The translations under genes were made by a program, and so were the position numbers. The notes below the pieces were generated by a model. The model did no database searches. It worked only from the letters and a program-made list of their open reading frames with translations, and had not been told where the DNA came from. A stretch of DNA of 22,934 bases from JAQBDA01 sp041301185 (GTDB taxonomy: Bacteria > Chloroflexota > Anaerolineae > Anaerolineales > UBA4823), in contig JBFYSV010000358.1 in the NCBI GenBank assembly GCA_041301185.1, positions 1 through 22,934 on the forward strand, given 5' to 3'. Within the stretch, counting starts at the first letter, position 1, and each line of letters begins with the position of its first letter. This document shows, in pieces, positions 13,419-22,164 of this stretch.

Positions 13419-14294
13419 CTAGGCTTTCCCTTCACTGCCCAACATATCAATCCAATGCCCCACCGCGTGGCGGATGGCGTCTTTCGTAAAAGCATCTAGC
13501 TTACCAGGATCGTACTCATCCCGGTGCTCTGAGAGATACCCCCAGGTAGCATCGATCAGGGTATGTTTCAGCTCGGTGGAAACATTGAACTTAGCGCCAC
13601 CCATCTCGATCAGCTTCTGGATGTAATCCTCAGGCAGACCTGTCCCGCCATGAACCACCAGGGGAACCTTCACCCCATTTCCATTGAGAAGCTTGTGGAT
13701 CTGACCCATGCGCTCGAAGTCCACTTTTGGATTCTTGGTCTTATAAACACCGTGAGCAGTGCCGATGGCAGGCGCAAAAACATCGACGCCGGTGCGCTCC
13801 ACAAACTCTACGGACTGGGTGGGATTGGCCAAAGCCGCCTCATCCTCGGCAACCTTGATCTGGTCTTCCACGCCAGAGACCGTACCCAATTCACCTTCCA
13901 CAGAGATATCGCCGATTGAGTGGCAGTAATCTACGATTGCCTTGGTCTGGCGGATATTCTCCTCATAGACCTGCTTGGATGCGTCGATCATGATATTGGT
14001 ATATCCGGCATCCGCGCATTGCTTGCAATACTCGATATCCGTGCAGTGATCCAGATGCAGGCAAATCGGGATTGGGGCTGCTTCAGCCAGGGTCCGGTAG
14101 ACAGCCACAAAAACGTGCCGACCAATGAACTTAGACGGTTTCACCGAGGTCTGGATGATTAGAGGCGACTTCTTCTCCACTGCAGCTTCAACCACCGCTT
14201 CCATTTGAATAATGTTGGTGACGTTGAAGGCGCCGATGGCATACTTATTCTCAGCCGCCTCGATCATGATTTCCTTTGCATTGACTATTGACAT
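13419..14294 (-). CDS. Class II (zinc) ketose-bisphosphate aldolase, GatY/KbaY/FbaA-like
   Basis: A 291-residue TIM-barrel enzyme. CLHLDHCTD (78-86) includes catalytic D82 and zinc ligand H83. SVEGELGTVSG is at 131-141, GTAHGVYK (178-185) supplies zinc ligand H181, and VVHGGTGLPE (213-222) supplies zinc ligand H215 and the glycine-rich phosphate loop. FNVSTELK (236-243) is of the tagatose-bisphosphate-aldolase type rather than the NIDTD of FbaA. It cleaves a ketose (bis)phosphate to DHAP and an aldehyde. AAGGAG lies before the ATG. It sits between transaldolase and aminotransferase genes, so the pathway probably makes triose phosphate. Confidence 0.9.
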   Translation of the reverse strand: MSIVNAKEIMIEAAENKYAIGAFNVTNIIQMEAVVEAAVEKKSPLIIQTSVKPSKFIGRHVFVAVYRTLAEAAPIPICLHLDHCTDIEYCKQCADAGYTNIMIDASKQVYEENIRQTKAIVDYCHSIGDISVEGELGTVSGVEDQIKVAEDEAALANPTQSVEFVERTGVDVFAPAIGTAHGVYKTKNPKVDFERMGQIHKLLNGNGVKVPLVVHGGTGLPEDYIQKLIEMGGAKFNVSTELKHTLIDATWGYLSEHRDEYDPGKLDAFTKDAIRHAVGHWIDMLGSEGKA

Positions 14295-14372
14295 GCAACT
14301 TCTCCTTTTTCACAATAGATTTCTCAGGCTCTATATCGCCCGAGAATTGACAAAACTCCCTAAATCGGTTTG

Positions 14373-15587
14373 TTAATAAACAGCCTCCCGTTTGGTATCT
14401 TTTTGGAGCGCCAATCGAGCACCCACATAATCCTCTAGCCCGGAGAAACCTTTCGAGAACGTCCGGACGGTATCAATCGTTGAGGGATGCTCGTTGAACT
14501 GCTCCAGCTCCAGACCATTTGGATCATAAGCCTGGATGCAAAATGGAATATTCAACATCTTATCCATCACTGCAGCTGGTACCGGATCATCGATCTCGGC
14601 GGAGAAAATAAAGCCGTCACCGATTTCAAACAACGGCTCCAGGACGTATGGAGGGCAGGTGTACACAATTTGCCCGCCAGCCAGCTTCTCAATATCCCAG
14701 AAACGCTTCTTGCCAGCCACCAATGGTCCTTCTCGCATCGAGCACGCGAGCATCTTGCTAGCATAACCGCCATCGGTCAATAATTGATACGCTCGCTTGA
14801 ATACTGCCAGGCCGAACCAGTGCTTATCCTGCCAGGAAAGCTCGATACCTCGGCGCTCTGCTTGAATGTCCAGGGTGGGATTCTCAGTCAGGCGACCGAT
14901 CATGTGAGTGATCACAGCCCGCCAGCGACTTAGATCTACACCACGTTCCTTGGCTTGCTTGATGCCCTGCATGGCAGCATTCGCAGATGCCATAATCTGG
15001 GGCAGGGTAAAGCACACCGTGGTATTGGTCGATATCCCTCTAGCGGTCAGCTCGCGGATTACATCAATGCCCTGCATGCTGGCTGGCACCTTGATCATTA
15101 CATTCGGGCAAAGCGAGCTGAGCTCGACAGCATCCTGAACCATTTTTTCGGTTTCGGTCAGAAGGCGAGGGTCAAGCTGCCCCGAGATCCAACCAAAGCG
15201 GCCTCGCGAGGCTTCAAATATCGGCAGGTACTTCTCTGCCCCGCGCTTGACCACCTCTTTATAGGTCAACCATGCCAGCTCTGAACCACTTAGATCAGGG
15301 TTAGCAAAGATCAGTTCATCAATCCAGCCGTTCCAAAATTCAGGGTCTGCTTTGACAGCCTGTAAAGAGAGCGGCGGATTGGTTGTACAACCTCGAAATA
15401 CGCTACTGGATGGATTTTCCTCAACAAATAACCTGACGAGTTGTTCCTCTAAAACCATTCGCTGGTTGGGTGCAGCAGATTTTAGCATCTTCTGCACCCA
15501 GAACGGATATACCAAAGGCGACGAATCCCACCAGATCTCAAGATCTGGATGGGTATTTGCCAATTTTTCGATCGGGCTCTCATTCAT
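14373..15587 (-). CDS. Transaldolase-family protein (long form)
   Basis: A 404-residue protein. TTNPPLS (68-74) is the family's T-[ST]-N-P signature, and PNVMIKVPAS (161-170) supplies the Schiff-base Lys166. GISTNTTVCFTLPQ (184-197) and an active-site RAVITHMIGRL segment follow. Typical TalB is ~320 residues; here both an N-terminal segment of ~60 residues and a longer C-terminus are added, and the signature has PP where S or SL is usual. The enzyme may therefore act on another sugar. GGAGG precedes the ATG. It lies between the flavoprotein and aldolase genes of the operon. Confidence 0.87.
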   Translation of the reverse strand: MNESPIEKLANTHPDLEIWWDSSPLVYPFWVQKMLKSAAPNQRMVLEEQLVRLFVEENPSSSVFRGCTTNPPLSLQAVKADPEFWNGWIDELIFANPDLSGSELAWLTYKEVVKRGAEKYLPIFEASRGRFGWISGQLDPRLLTETEKMVQDAVELSSLCPNVMIKVPASMQGIDVIRELTARGISTNTTVCFTLPQIMASANAAMQGIKQAKERGVDLSRWRAVITHMIGRLTENPTLDIQAERRGIELSWQDKHWFGLAVFKRAYQLLTDGGYASKMLACSMREGPLVAGKKRFWDIEKLAGGQIVYTCPPYVLEPLFEIGDGFIFSAEIDDPVPAAVMDKMLNIPFCIQAYDPNGLELEQFNEHPSTIDTVRTFSKGFSGLEDYVGARLALQKDTKREAVY

Positions 15588-15602
15588 AGTGACAACCTCC
15601 TT

Positions 15603-15638
15603 CTACCGTTTACCGGTAGACCTCTACAATCAAGAGGT
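15603..15638. repeat. Two adjacent perfect hairpins between operon genes
   Basis: CTACCG (15603-15608) pairs with CGGTAG (15614-15619) across 5 nt. Next to it, ACCTCT (15620-15625) pairs with AGAGGT (15633-15638) across 7 nt. Both lie in the 68-bp gap between the flavoprotein stop and the transaldolase start. There is no U-run, so an mRNA-processing or stability element is more likely than termination. The first stem overlaps sequence close to the transaldolase ribosome site. Confidence 0.5.
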
Positions 15639-15655
15639 GGTTGCGGCCTATGCGT

Positions 15656-18094
15656 CTATGCTTTGATCCTTTCTCCCTTCGGATCCCACAATGGAGAACC
15701 TGCAACCACTGCCCCTACTCGCTCGCCAAAGAACTCAATTTCCAGTTGCGTACCGACCTTGGAATATTCGATGGGAAGATAAGCAAATACAATACTCTCT
15801 CCAACCGAATATCCGTAGCCACCGGAGGCTACCCAGTTAATGATCTCTTCCTTCCCAGCAAGGCGGATAGGCTCCTTGCCTAGAGCTACCATACGGTTAT
15901 CCGCCAGGGTGATGCAGCACAATTTTCGTTTCAGACCTTCTTGTTTTTGTTTGATCAATGCCTCCTTGCCAATGAAATCGCCCTTATCCAGTTTCACAAA
16001 GTAGCCCATCCCCGCTTCATAGGGGGTGTAATCGGGGCTGATCTCGCCGCTCCAGTAGCGGTACGCCTTTTCCAGCCGCATGCTATCAATTGCTTTATAG
16101 CCGCCCGCTACCATACCTTCTGGCTGTCCAGCCTCCCACAATGTATCCCATAAGCGCAAGCCGTACTCCATAGGGCAGTAGAACTCCCAACCCAGCTCGC
16201 CAACGTACGTGACCCGCATCGCCAGCAATGGCACATCCCCCACTGCCATCCGTTTGGCCGTCATGTATGGGAATGCCTCGTTCGAGATATCTTCCTGGGT
16301 CACCTTCGCCAGGATCTTGCGCGCCTTCGGCCCCCACAAACCAATGCAGGCATAGAAAGAAGATACATCTTCGATCGTCACCGAGCCATCTTCCGGCATA
16401 TTCAATCTCAGCCAGGACAGGTCGTGCTGTCCAAAGGCCGTTCCAGTGATGATGAAGAAACGATCTTCAGCGACACGCGTGACGGTGAAATCGCATTCAA
16501 TACCGCCGCGCTTGTTGAGCGCCTCGGTATAGATCACGCTGCCAACGGGTTGGTCGATGTTGTTGGCGCATAAATAATTCAAAAAGGCCAGCGCTCCGGG
16601 ACCGCGCACCTCGAATTTGTTAAAAGAGGTCTCGTCAAACAAGCCAGCGTTCTCACGGGTCATCAGGTGCTCGTACCCGATGGCGCGCGACCAGTTGTGC
16701 CGTGACCATCCTTTGGGCTCGTGCCCGTGGCGCGCCAGGGCTTCATAGGGTTTGAACCAGTTGGGGCGCTCCCAGCCGGTCTTTTCGCCAAAATGCGCGC
16801 CCATGTCTCGCAGGCGGTAGTAGGTGGGCGAGAGCCTTAAGCCACGCCTCGAGAGTCGCTCCTCACCTGGGTAATGGATATCGTAGTACATTGAGTAGGT
16901 TTCAATCGTACGAGCTACGATATAGTCCTGGCTAGCGTAATTCGAGCCAAAGCGGCGGACATCCAGGCGCCATAAATCCCACTCCGGGTTTCCATCGATG
17001 ATCCACTCTGCCATCACCTTGCCGATACCGCCCGCGCCTGCCAGACCATGCGCGCAGAAGGCACATGCCACCCAGAAGCCCTTCACCGATGTCGGACCCA
17101 GCAGGAATTCTCCATCTGGGGTAAAGCCCTCTGGACCATTGAGGAGCTGGATAATTTCGGCATGCTCCACTGCAGGCACGCGTTGGATCGAGTTCTCCAT
17201 CAAAGGCGTAAATCTCTCCCAATCAGGCGGCAGAAGCTGGTATTTGAAGTCCTTGGGGATGCCCTTCAGCCCAAACGGGGCCGGGTCGCGTTCATAACCA
17301 CCCGTTACGAGGCCGCCGACTTCTTCACGCCAGTAGACCAACAGGTCTGGATCGCGCAGGGTGGGAAAATCATGACCTACACCATCGATGGGTTTGGTAA
17401 TGATATACAGATGCGCCATCGGGACAACAGGCAGGGTCAGACCCACCATCCTGCCCACCTCGCCGCCCCACTGCCCGGTAGCATTAACCACAATCTCGGT
17501 TTTGATGGTGCCCCGATCCGTAACCACTTCATGAACTCGCCCGTTTTTAACGCGGATGGCTTCTACATTGGTTTCCTGGAAAATCTTTGCACCACGGTTC
17601 TTTGCTCCGGCTGCCAGGGCATTGGTCAGGCCAGTCGGGTCAATGACGCCGTCATTGGGAGTGTAGGCAGCACCCAGGACCCCATCGATATTAACAATCG
17701 GAAACATGCCCAGGGCTTCTTTGGGAGAGACCAGCTCCATCGGCATCCCAAAAGAGCGCGCCATACCCACAAGGCGTTTATTGTCCTCCATCCGCTCTGG
17801 CGAGGAAGCCAGGCGTAAACCGCCAACTTCGCGCCAACCCGTGTCTATCCCAGTCTCGTCCTTGAGTTGGCGGTAGAGGTCGGTGCTGTAATTCATCATC
17901 CGGGTCAGGTTTGCATCGGAGCGCAGCTGACCAACCAGCCCAGCCGAATGCCAGGTGGAGCCGGCCGTAAGCTCATGGCGTTCCAGTATCACTACATCTT
18001 TCCAACCCATCTTCGTCAGGTGGTAGGCAATGCTGCACCCCCCGACACCTCCGCCAATGATGACGACTTGCGCCTGTGAGGGAAGATCAGACAT
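15656..18094 (-). CDS. Dimethylglycine/sarcosine dehydrogenase-like flavoprotein (DAO + GcvT domains)
   Basis: An 812-residue, two-part enzyme. The N-terminal D-amino-acid-oxidase-type domain (about 8-380) opens with VVIIGGGVGGCSIAYHL (10-26), an FAD Rossmann motif. STWHSAGL (46-53) contains H49, at the place of the covalently flavinylated His of dimethylglycine and sarcosine dehydrogenases. A middle FAO_M-like segment is followed by a C-terminal aminomethyltransferase/GcvT domain (about 440-800; FNKFEVRGPGALAFLNYLC) expected to bind tetrahydrofolate. The family oxidises N-methyl amines and transfers the C1 unit to folate. The length and domain order match DMGDH/SARDH. GGAG lies before the ATG. 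The substrate in this operon need not be dimethylglycine. Confidence 0.92.
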   Translation of the reverse strand: MSDLPSQAQVVIIGGGVGGCSIAYHLTKMGWKDVVILERHELTAGSTWHSAGLVGQLRSDANLTRMMNYSTDLYRQLKDETGIDTGWREVGGLRLASSPERMEDNKRLVGMARSFGMPMELVSPKEALGMFPIVNIDGVLGAAYTPNDGVIDPTGLTNALAAGAKNRGAKIFQETNVEAIRVKNGRVHEVVTDRGTIKTEIVVNATGQWGGEVGRMVGLTLPVVPMAHLYIITKPIDGVGHDFPTLRDPDLLVYWREEVGGLVTGGYERDPAPFGLKGIPKDFKYQLLPPDWERFTPLMENSIQRVPAVEHAEIIQLLNGPEGFTPDGEFLLGPTSVKGFWVACAFCAHGLAGAGGIGKVMAEWIIDGNPEWDLWRLDVRRFGSNYASQDYIVARTIETYSMYYDIHYPGEERLSRRGLRLSPTYYRLRDMGAHFGEKTGWERPNWFKPYEALARHGHEPKGWSRHNWSRAIGYEHLMTRENAGLFDETSFNKFEVRGPGALAFLNYLCANNIDQPVGSVIYTEALNKRGGIECDFTVTRVAEDRFFIITGTAFGQHDLSWLRLNMPEDGSVTIEDVSSFYACIGLWGPKARKILAKVTQEDISNEAFPYMTAKRMAVGDVPLLAMRVTYVGELGWEFYCPMEYGLRLWDTLWEAGQPEGMVAGGYKAIDSMRLEKAYRYWSGEISPDYTPYEAGMGYFVKLDKGDFIGKEALIKQKQEGLKRKLCCITLADNRMVALGKEPIRLAGKEEIINWVASGGYGYSVGESIVFAYLPIEYSKVGTQLEIEFFGERVGAVVAGSPLWDPKGERIKA

Positions 18095-18112
18095 ATTATT
18101 CTCCTTATCCTG

Positions 18113-19024
18113 TTAGCTTTGACTGTGAATAGTGTGAAGCCATGCTCCCCAGCGGGGATCTTTGATATTGGTGGTCATCCGTTTAAAGTGCTTATCGGCG
18201 TAACCACGGAAATCAAAATCGAGATCGGAGATACCGATCTGTACCAGCCCCCACATCGACTCTCTGAAATCCGAAAGGATTTTCATGATCTTTAATCGCG
18301 CCCAGTTTTTCTCGGACACCTCGCCGAAGTAAGCCGCTAATAATAGCTTATCTTCATCATCCGAGAAGCTGTGGTGGACTGAAAGATTTGCCAGGTCAAA
18401 GATGAGGTCACCCATGCCGGCGTATTCCCAATCCAGGAGATAAACCCGCCCATTGTCCTGGAGAAAATTCTCGTTCAGTAAATCATTATGGCAGGGACAT
18501 AGCGGCTGGGCTTCCGCGTTAAAGGCTGTTTCTGCGATATACATATTTTCCAGCAACCAGTCAAAATTATCTGGGAAGCGCACACCATAGCCACGGGCTA
18601 CCTGGGCATACTCCTCTACGATCCTAAAGACAATGAACTTGCCAGGAATCTCTGGCATGGTATGGATCGTCCTTAATATCTGCGCCACCTTTTTTAGATT
18701 GGCGGGTTGCCGGAGCTCTGCCGGTAGTAGCGGGGCCGCCTTGAGAAAACGGGTTACCAGATAACCCTCGGTGTCTATGAAGTAATAGACCTCGGGAGCA
18801 ATCCCTAAATTCCCGGCTGCCAGATTGGTCAGGTATTCGTTCTTGCGATCGATGCCCAGAAGCTCCGTGTTTGCCCCCGCAATGCGCAGGACAAACGATT
18901 CATCGCCCACATCGATCCGATAATTCCTGTTTGTAATCCCCCCGCCCAAAGGGGAGGCGCGGAGATCACTTGCCCCCACCCACTGCGGCACACGGGCAAT
19001 GATATCTTCTGGGATCCGTGTCAT
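18113..19024 (-). CDS. Choline/ethanolamine-kinase-like phosphotransferase (LicA/APH fold)
   Basis: A 303-residue kinase-like protein. The nucleotide loop is PLGGGITNRNYRI (25-37), as in bacterial choline kinases, with a Lys/Arg-rich segment at about 46-62. The catalytic Brenner motif CPCHNDLLNENFL (176-188) carries D181 and N186, and LLDWEYAGMGDLIFDLAN (196-213) carries the metal Asp198. The WEYA-type motif is typical of choline kinase rather than aminoglycoside kinases. Only GAGAG is seen before the ATG. In context it phosphorylates a hydroxyl of a small amino alcohol or polyol at the start of the pathway. Confidence 0.88.
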   Translation of the reverse strand: MTRIPEDIIARVPQWVGASDLRASPLGGGITNRNYRIDVGDESFVLRIAGANTELLGIDRKNEYLTNLAAGNLGIAPEVYYFIDTEGYLVTRFLKAAPLLPAELRQPANLKKVAQILRTIHTMPEIPGKFIVFRIVEEYAQVARGYGVRFPDNFDWLLENMYIAETAFNAEAQPLCPCHNDLLNENFLQDNGRVYLLDWEYAGMGDLIFDLANLSVHHSFSDDEDKLLLAAYFGEVSEKNWARLKIMKILSDFRESMWGLVQIGISDLDFDFRGYADKHFKRMTTNIKDPRWGAWLHTIHSQS

Positions 19025-19060
19025 GTATCTCTCTGACGTTGGATAGAACGATGAAAGCTA

Positions 19061-19870
19061 CTATTTCTGCCAGACCGAATCTGGACGAGCCATCTCACCA
19101 ACAATATCGAACGAGGAAATTATCCCCAATGGCATCGCTTCCGGCTCATCTGGATCGATCACCACCAGGCGATGGTGGTGGTTCTCGATCATCTTGCTGG
19201 CAGCTTCTTGCAAGGTGGCATCCATGGTAATGGTCAGCGCCGGGTGCATCACATCGGTGACTGTGATCTCATCACAATTATCATCCTCGCAGGCAGCTAG
19301 CATATCCAGCCCGCTGACCACGCCCAGAGGTTTGCCAGTCTTATCCACTACCAGCACGGAACGCCAGCCGGCGGAAGTCATCGCTTTTGCAACGGCAACC
19401 AGGGGGGTTTTATCCCGGCAAACCAGCATGGCGTCTGACATCACATCCCCCACAGTATCCCGCTTAGCCGGAAGGGTATCGGCTATGCTATCAATAATGT
19501 CGGATACTGATATTACACCCACCGGCTTCCCTTTTTCAGTGACGACGACCCGGCGGATCAGCTTGCTGCGCATGATGGCAGCCGCTTCGCGAGCAGACGC
19601 ATCAATATCAATAGTATCTACCGGCGCGGACATTAGCTCTCCGGCGGTCATCTTGCGCATAACATCCAGGCTTTGCGGATCTCCCGAGAGCCACTCGCCT
19701 GCCATCAGGTCAAAATCGGTGATGACACCCAAAGCACGCCCATCCCGATCTGCAACAATCAACCCGTGAACGTGATGCTGGGTGAGCATCACCGCCGCCT
19801 GCCCGATTGTCGCGCCGGGACGGCAGGTGAGCAGACTTCGATGCATATAATCACGAACCATCTTAGCCAT
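19061..19870 (-). CDS. Four-CBS-domain regulatory protein
   Basis: A 269-residue protein made only of four CBS motifs. Each begins with a V-x-D-x-M-type helix: VRDYMHRSLLTC (5-16), AGELMSAPVDTI (about 76-87), VGDVMSDAMLVC (about 141-152) and VTDVMHPALTIT (about 205-216). Each is followed by a LGVIS/D-like strand. CBS pairs bind adenosyl ligands (AMP, ATP, SAM) and usually gate a partner protein. There is no catalytic domain here, so it probably acts in trans, most simply on the nucleotidyltransferase-like protein whose stop lies 9 bp upstream. AGGAG precedes the ATG. Confidence 0.92.
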   Translation of the reverse strand: MAKMVRDYMHRSLLTCRPGATIGQAAVMLTQHHVHGLIVADRDGRALGVITDFDLMAGEWLSGDPQSLDVMRKMTAGELMSAPVDTIDIDASAREAAAIMRSKLIRRVVVTEKGKPVGVISVSDIIDSIADTLPAKRDTVGDVMSDAMLVCRDKTPLVAVAKAMTSAGWRSVLVVDKTGKPLGVVSGLDMLAACEDDNCDEITVTDVMHPALTITMDATLQEAASKMIENHHHRLVVIDPDEPEAMPLGIISSFDIVGEMARPDSVWQK

Positions 19871-19879
19871 AATCCGCTC

Positions 19880-20671
19880 CTAATGTACTTCGTCTACGTC
19901 TTTGTACCACTTGACCCGATCGCCCACCCGCGAGCGCAGCCGCCAGGACATCGATTTCGGCTCTGTTTCGATCCGGTTCAATGCCGAATCAACCTGTTTC
20001 GCCACATCGAGTTTTTGCTGCTCAGTCAGTTGCGGGTAGGTCTGAGCCAGTTGCTTGACCTTATCCAGGTTCATGGTCATCGTACGCCATAACCCCCAAT
20101 CGGTGCTGCAGAGCTGGGCAACCCGGGCGATATTGATCACTTCGTGATCGCTATCCCCCAAAGGGTGCTCTAGCAGAAGCATGATCGTATCGATGACATC
20201 TTTTTCATTGATCTTTACAATCTGCATCTTCTCCAGCAGCATCTCCGCCAGTGGGATGGTTGGCGAGTCGACCTCCAGGCGTCCATTCCAGGTAATCATG
20301 TGGGAGAAATCGAGCTTATCGTAGAAGATATCTACGTGCAGGTCACTGCTGGTGTGGTTGAAGATTGCCCGATCACCCTCGCTGACGATGAAAACCTCTT
20401 TGTTTTCTGTGTAACCCAAGCCTGCCATTAAAACCTGGATCGCCTTGAATTGCTTGCGGTAAGCAGCAAAATCGATATCGGTATAAACCCTCCCCATCGC
20501 TTGCTGCACATATCCAAATTTCGGGCAATGCATCTGAAATGCCAGTGAGCCAATTACTCGTAGAATCAACCCCGCCTCTTCACTGGCTCGAGTAATACGC
20601 TTGAGCTCATTTTCGAAACGGTCCCGCTCAGCTCGATCCTGTTCTCCCATCCCAATCGGTCCATCAGCCAT
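19880..20671 (-). CDS. Nucleotidyltransferase-fold protein, function unknown
   Basis: A 263-residue protein with the minimal nucleotidyltransferase signature. RVIGSLAF (38-45) has the GS motif, YTDIDFAAY (63-71) has the D65-x-D67 metal pair, and DLHVDIFYD (110-118) provides the third acidic residue, D114. This is the layout of AbiEii/MNT-like and related stand-alone transferases. The C-terminal third is helical and positively charged. No toxin-antitoxin partner is adjacent; its neighbours are a CBS protein and metabolic genes. AGGAG at 20682-20678 is 6 bases before the ATG. It is the first gene of the operon and has a long structured leader. Confidence 0.7.
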   Translation of the reverse strand: MADGPIGMGEQDRAERDRFENELKRITRASEEAGLILRVIGSLAFQMHCPKFGYVQQAMGRVYTDIDFAAYRKQFKAIQVLMAGLGYTENKEVFIVSEGDRAIFNHTSSDLHVDIFYDKLDFSHMITWNGRLEVDSPTIPLAEMLLEKMQIVKINEKDVIDTIMLLLEHPLGDSDHEVINIARVAQLCSTDWGLWRTMTMNLDKVKQLAQTYPQLTEQQKLDVAKQVDSALNRIETEPKSMSWRLRSRVGDRVKWYKDVDEVH

Positions 20672-20987
20672 AGTTAACTCCTGGAGAAAGAAAAAGCGCC
20701 CTGTATCGGGTGATCAAATCACCCGACAAACACATATATTCCACCACACCATCGATGGAATATTTATAAACTTCCGTTCACCGGCTCGACAAAGACAGGC
20801 GTTCCTGTATCATCCAATCCGGGCTTACCCAGCCGTTGAGAGGATCTGACTTGCGTATCTACCACTAATTATAACTGACAAAACAAAAACATACAATTTA
20901 ATTCAAAATTTGACAAGAATATTTCAAATACAAGCAATTTCCGTCAAATTCTCCCATCAATGGGTCAGGCTCACCACTAAAAACAGC
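20672..20987 (-). promoter_or_regulatory. Operon promoter and ~190-nt structured leader
   Basis: Minus-strand TATAAT (20873-20868) is preceded, after 17 bp, by TTGTAT (20896-20891). Transcription should begin near 20861, giving a leader of about 190 nt. The leader contains ATATTCCA/TGGAATAT (20736-20743 with 20756-20763) and the perfect inverted repeat TCGGGTGAT-caa-ATCACCCGA (20706-20726) close to the ribosome site. It also holds a smaller CCTGT-type stem near 20800. I recognise no known riboswitch. The repeat could be an operator or a translation-control hairpin. Confidence 0.45.
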
Positions 20988-22091
20988 TCAGTCCCTGACC
21001 TGCTGTCGTTGTATGCACCCATCTAGCAATGATCGGTGGATCGGATCATCCAGCCACTGAATGGTGCGAATATGGTGTTGCAAATACATAAGATACTCGA
21101 CCGGATCAACCTCTTTGTTGATATAGTCCATGATCGTCCAATTGACCACATATAAATTCGCGGCAGCGATCATATCTACCAGACAGCCTAACTCATCGCT
21201 GGACAACGGGCCCAAGCCCGGTTTCCCCTGCAAGGTTCTCTGGTAAGCATCCAGGAATAGATCCATATCATCCAGGCGCAGGCAGCCATCGCGATCAGCC
21301 TCCCAGCAAGTGAAGAAATAAAACATTGCCAGGGCAACATCGAAGCAACGGTAATCCAGTTTTGACCAATCCAGATCGAACAATCCAACTACCTGCCCGT
21401 TCTCAAATTTCAGGTTGCCCGGGTGGTAGTCACAATGAATGACCACTTCCGCACACCCGTCGCTCAGGCAACTCTGCAGACGATGCTGCGTGCGGTGAAG
21501 ATGATCCCGAAGCAGGGTTAAGTTTTCCTGCAAGTAACTATCGAAAACAGTGCCATGCGCCTTCGATAAGCACTTCACAATCCGGCTATCAATCACCGGC
21601 AATAGATCCATAATCTTTGTTTCCACCTTAGATCCCAGGGGAGTGTAGCCTTCCAGCGCCTGGTGAAACCTGGCAAGCACCTGCGCTGAGCTGGCGATTT
21701 CTGGTGGCGAACAAACAGGATCAATCCAGGTGTAAAGGTCATCACCAGGTAAAAAACTGAATATTGCGTAGAAAACACCCTCAGGATCACCACCATCTTC
21801 TCTCCGCCACACATATGTACTGCCTTCCCGGGTGGGATAAACACGAGCAACAATATCAAAATGATTGGAGAGCAAGTGATTGATAATCGAGTGTTCGCAC
21901 TGGAGTTCTTCTATTCTTACACCCCGTTTGTATCTCCGGAAGAAATATCGATTGCGTATCCCCTCTTTTTGAGTTTCTATGGAAAAGCTGGTGTTCACCG
22001 TCCCGCGCTTGTCCTGCTCAAATCCGACCAGATCGCCCAGGTCATACTGGGACAGGATCGAGTTAAGTTCAGACCAGAGAGGCGTTTCCAT
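20988..22091 (-). CDS. Phosphotransferase of the APH/homoserine-kinase-II-like family
   Basis: About 367 residues, with an APH fold. VVIHCDYHPGNLKF (about 216-229) is the Brenner motif with catalytic Asp, and LFDLDWSKLDYRCFDVALAM (about 237-256) the metal motif. The N-terminal lobe has FFRRYKRG, probably nucleotide-contacting. A TTG at 22097 would add two residues, but ATG at 22091 has the better-spaced AAGAG, so I use it. It resembles homoserine kinase type II and related small-molecule kinases. It is divergent from a DeoR regulator and points towards the operon, with a 316-bp gap that contains the operon promoter. It is probably a second kinase of the same regulon. Confidence 0.85.
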   Translation of the reverse strand: METPLWSELNSILSQYDLGDLVGFEQDKRGTVNTSFSIETQKEGIRNRYFFRRYKRGVRIEELQCEHSIINHLLSNHFDIVARVYPTREGSTYVWRREDGGDPEGVFYAIFSFLPGDDLYTWIDPVCSPPEIASSAQVLARFHQALEGYTPLGSKVETKIMDLLPVIDSRIVKCLSKAHGTVFDSYLQENLTLLRDHLHRTQHRLQSCLSDGCAEVVIHCDYHPGNLKFENGQVVGLFDLDWSKLDYRCFDVALAMFYFFTCWEADRDGCLRLDDMDLFLDAYQRTLQGKPGLGPLSSDELGCLVDMIAAANLYVVNWTIMDYINKEVDPVEYLMYLQHHIRTIQWLDDPIHRSLLDGCIQRQQVRD

Positions 22092-22112
22092 CTGCAAGAC
22101 TCTTTGCCATTA

Positions 22113-22164
22113 ATTCTAGCCGAAAAAGCAAAAACTTGCAAATCTGTTCAAAATTCGCTATAAT
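22113..22164. promoter_or_regulatory. Symmetrical divergent promoter sharing one palindromic -35
   Basis: TTGCAA (22136-22141) is its own reverse complement. On the plus strand a 17-bp spacer leads to TATAAT (22159-22164) for the DeoR gene. On the minus strand a 17-bp spacer leads to TAGAAT (22118-22113) for the kinase gene. TGCAAAT (22137-22143) and ATTTGCA (22183-22189) flank the plus -10 as an inverted pair, and TTCGT-TC-ACGAA lies at 22193-22204, both possible DeoR sites. Confidence 0.6.

Noticed and set aside
17048..17818. 256-residue plus-strand frame inside the flavoprotein gene
   Set aside because: Antisense to a well-supported DAO/GcvT enzyme; no recognisable domain.
20963..21000. 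GGTCAGG/CCTGACC as terminator of the 20988-22091 kinase gene
   Set aside because: The 7-bp stem has a 24-nt loop that overlaps the stop codon and is not followed by a U-run; too weak to call.
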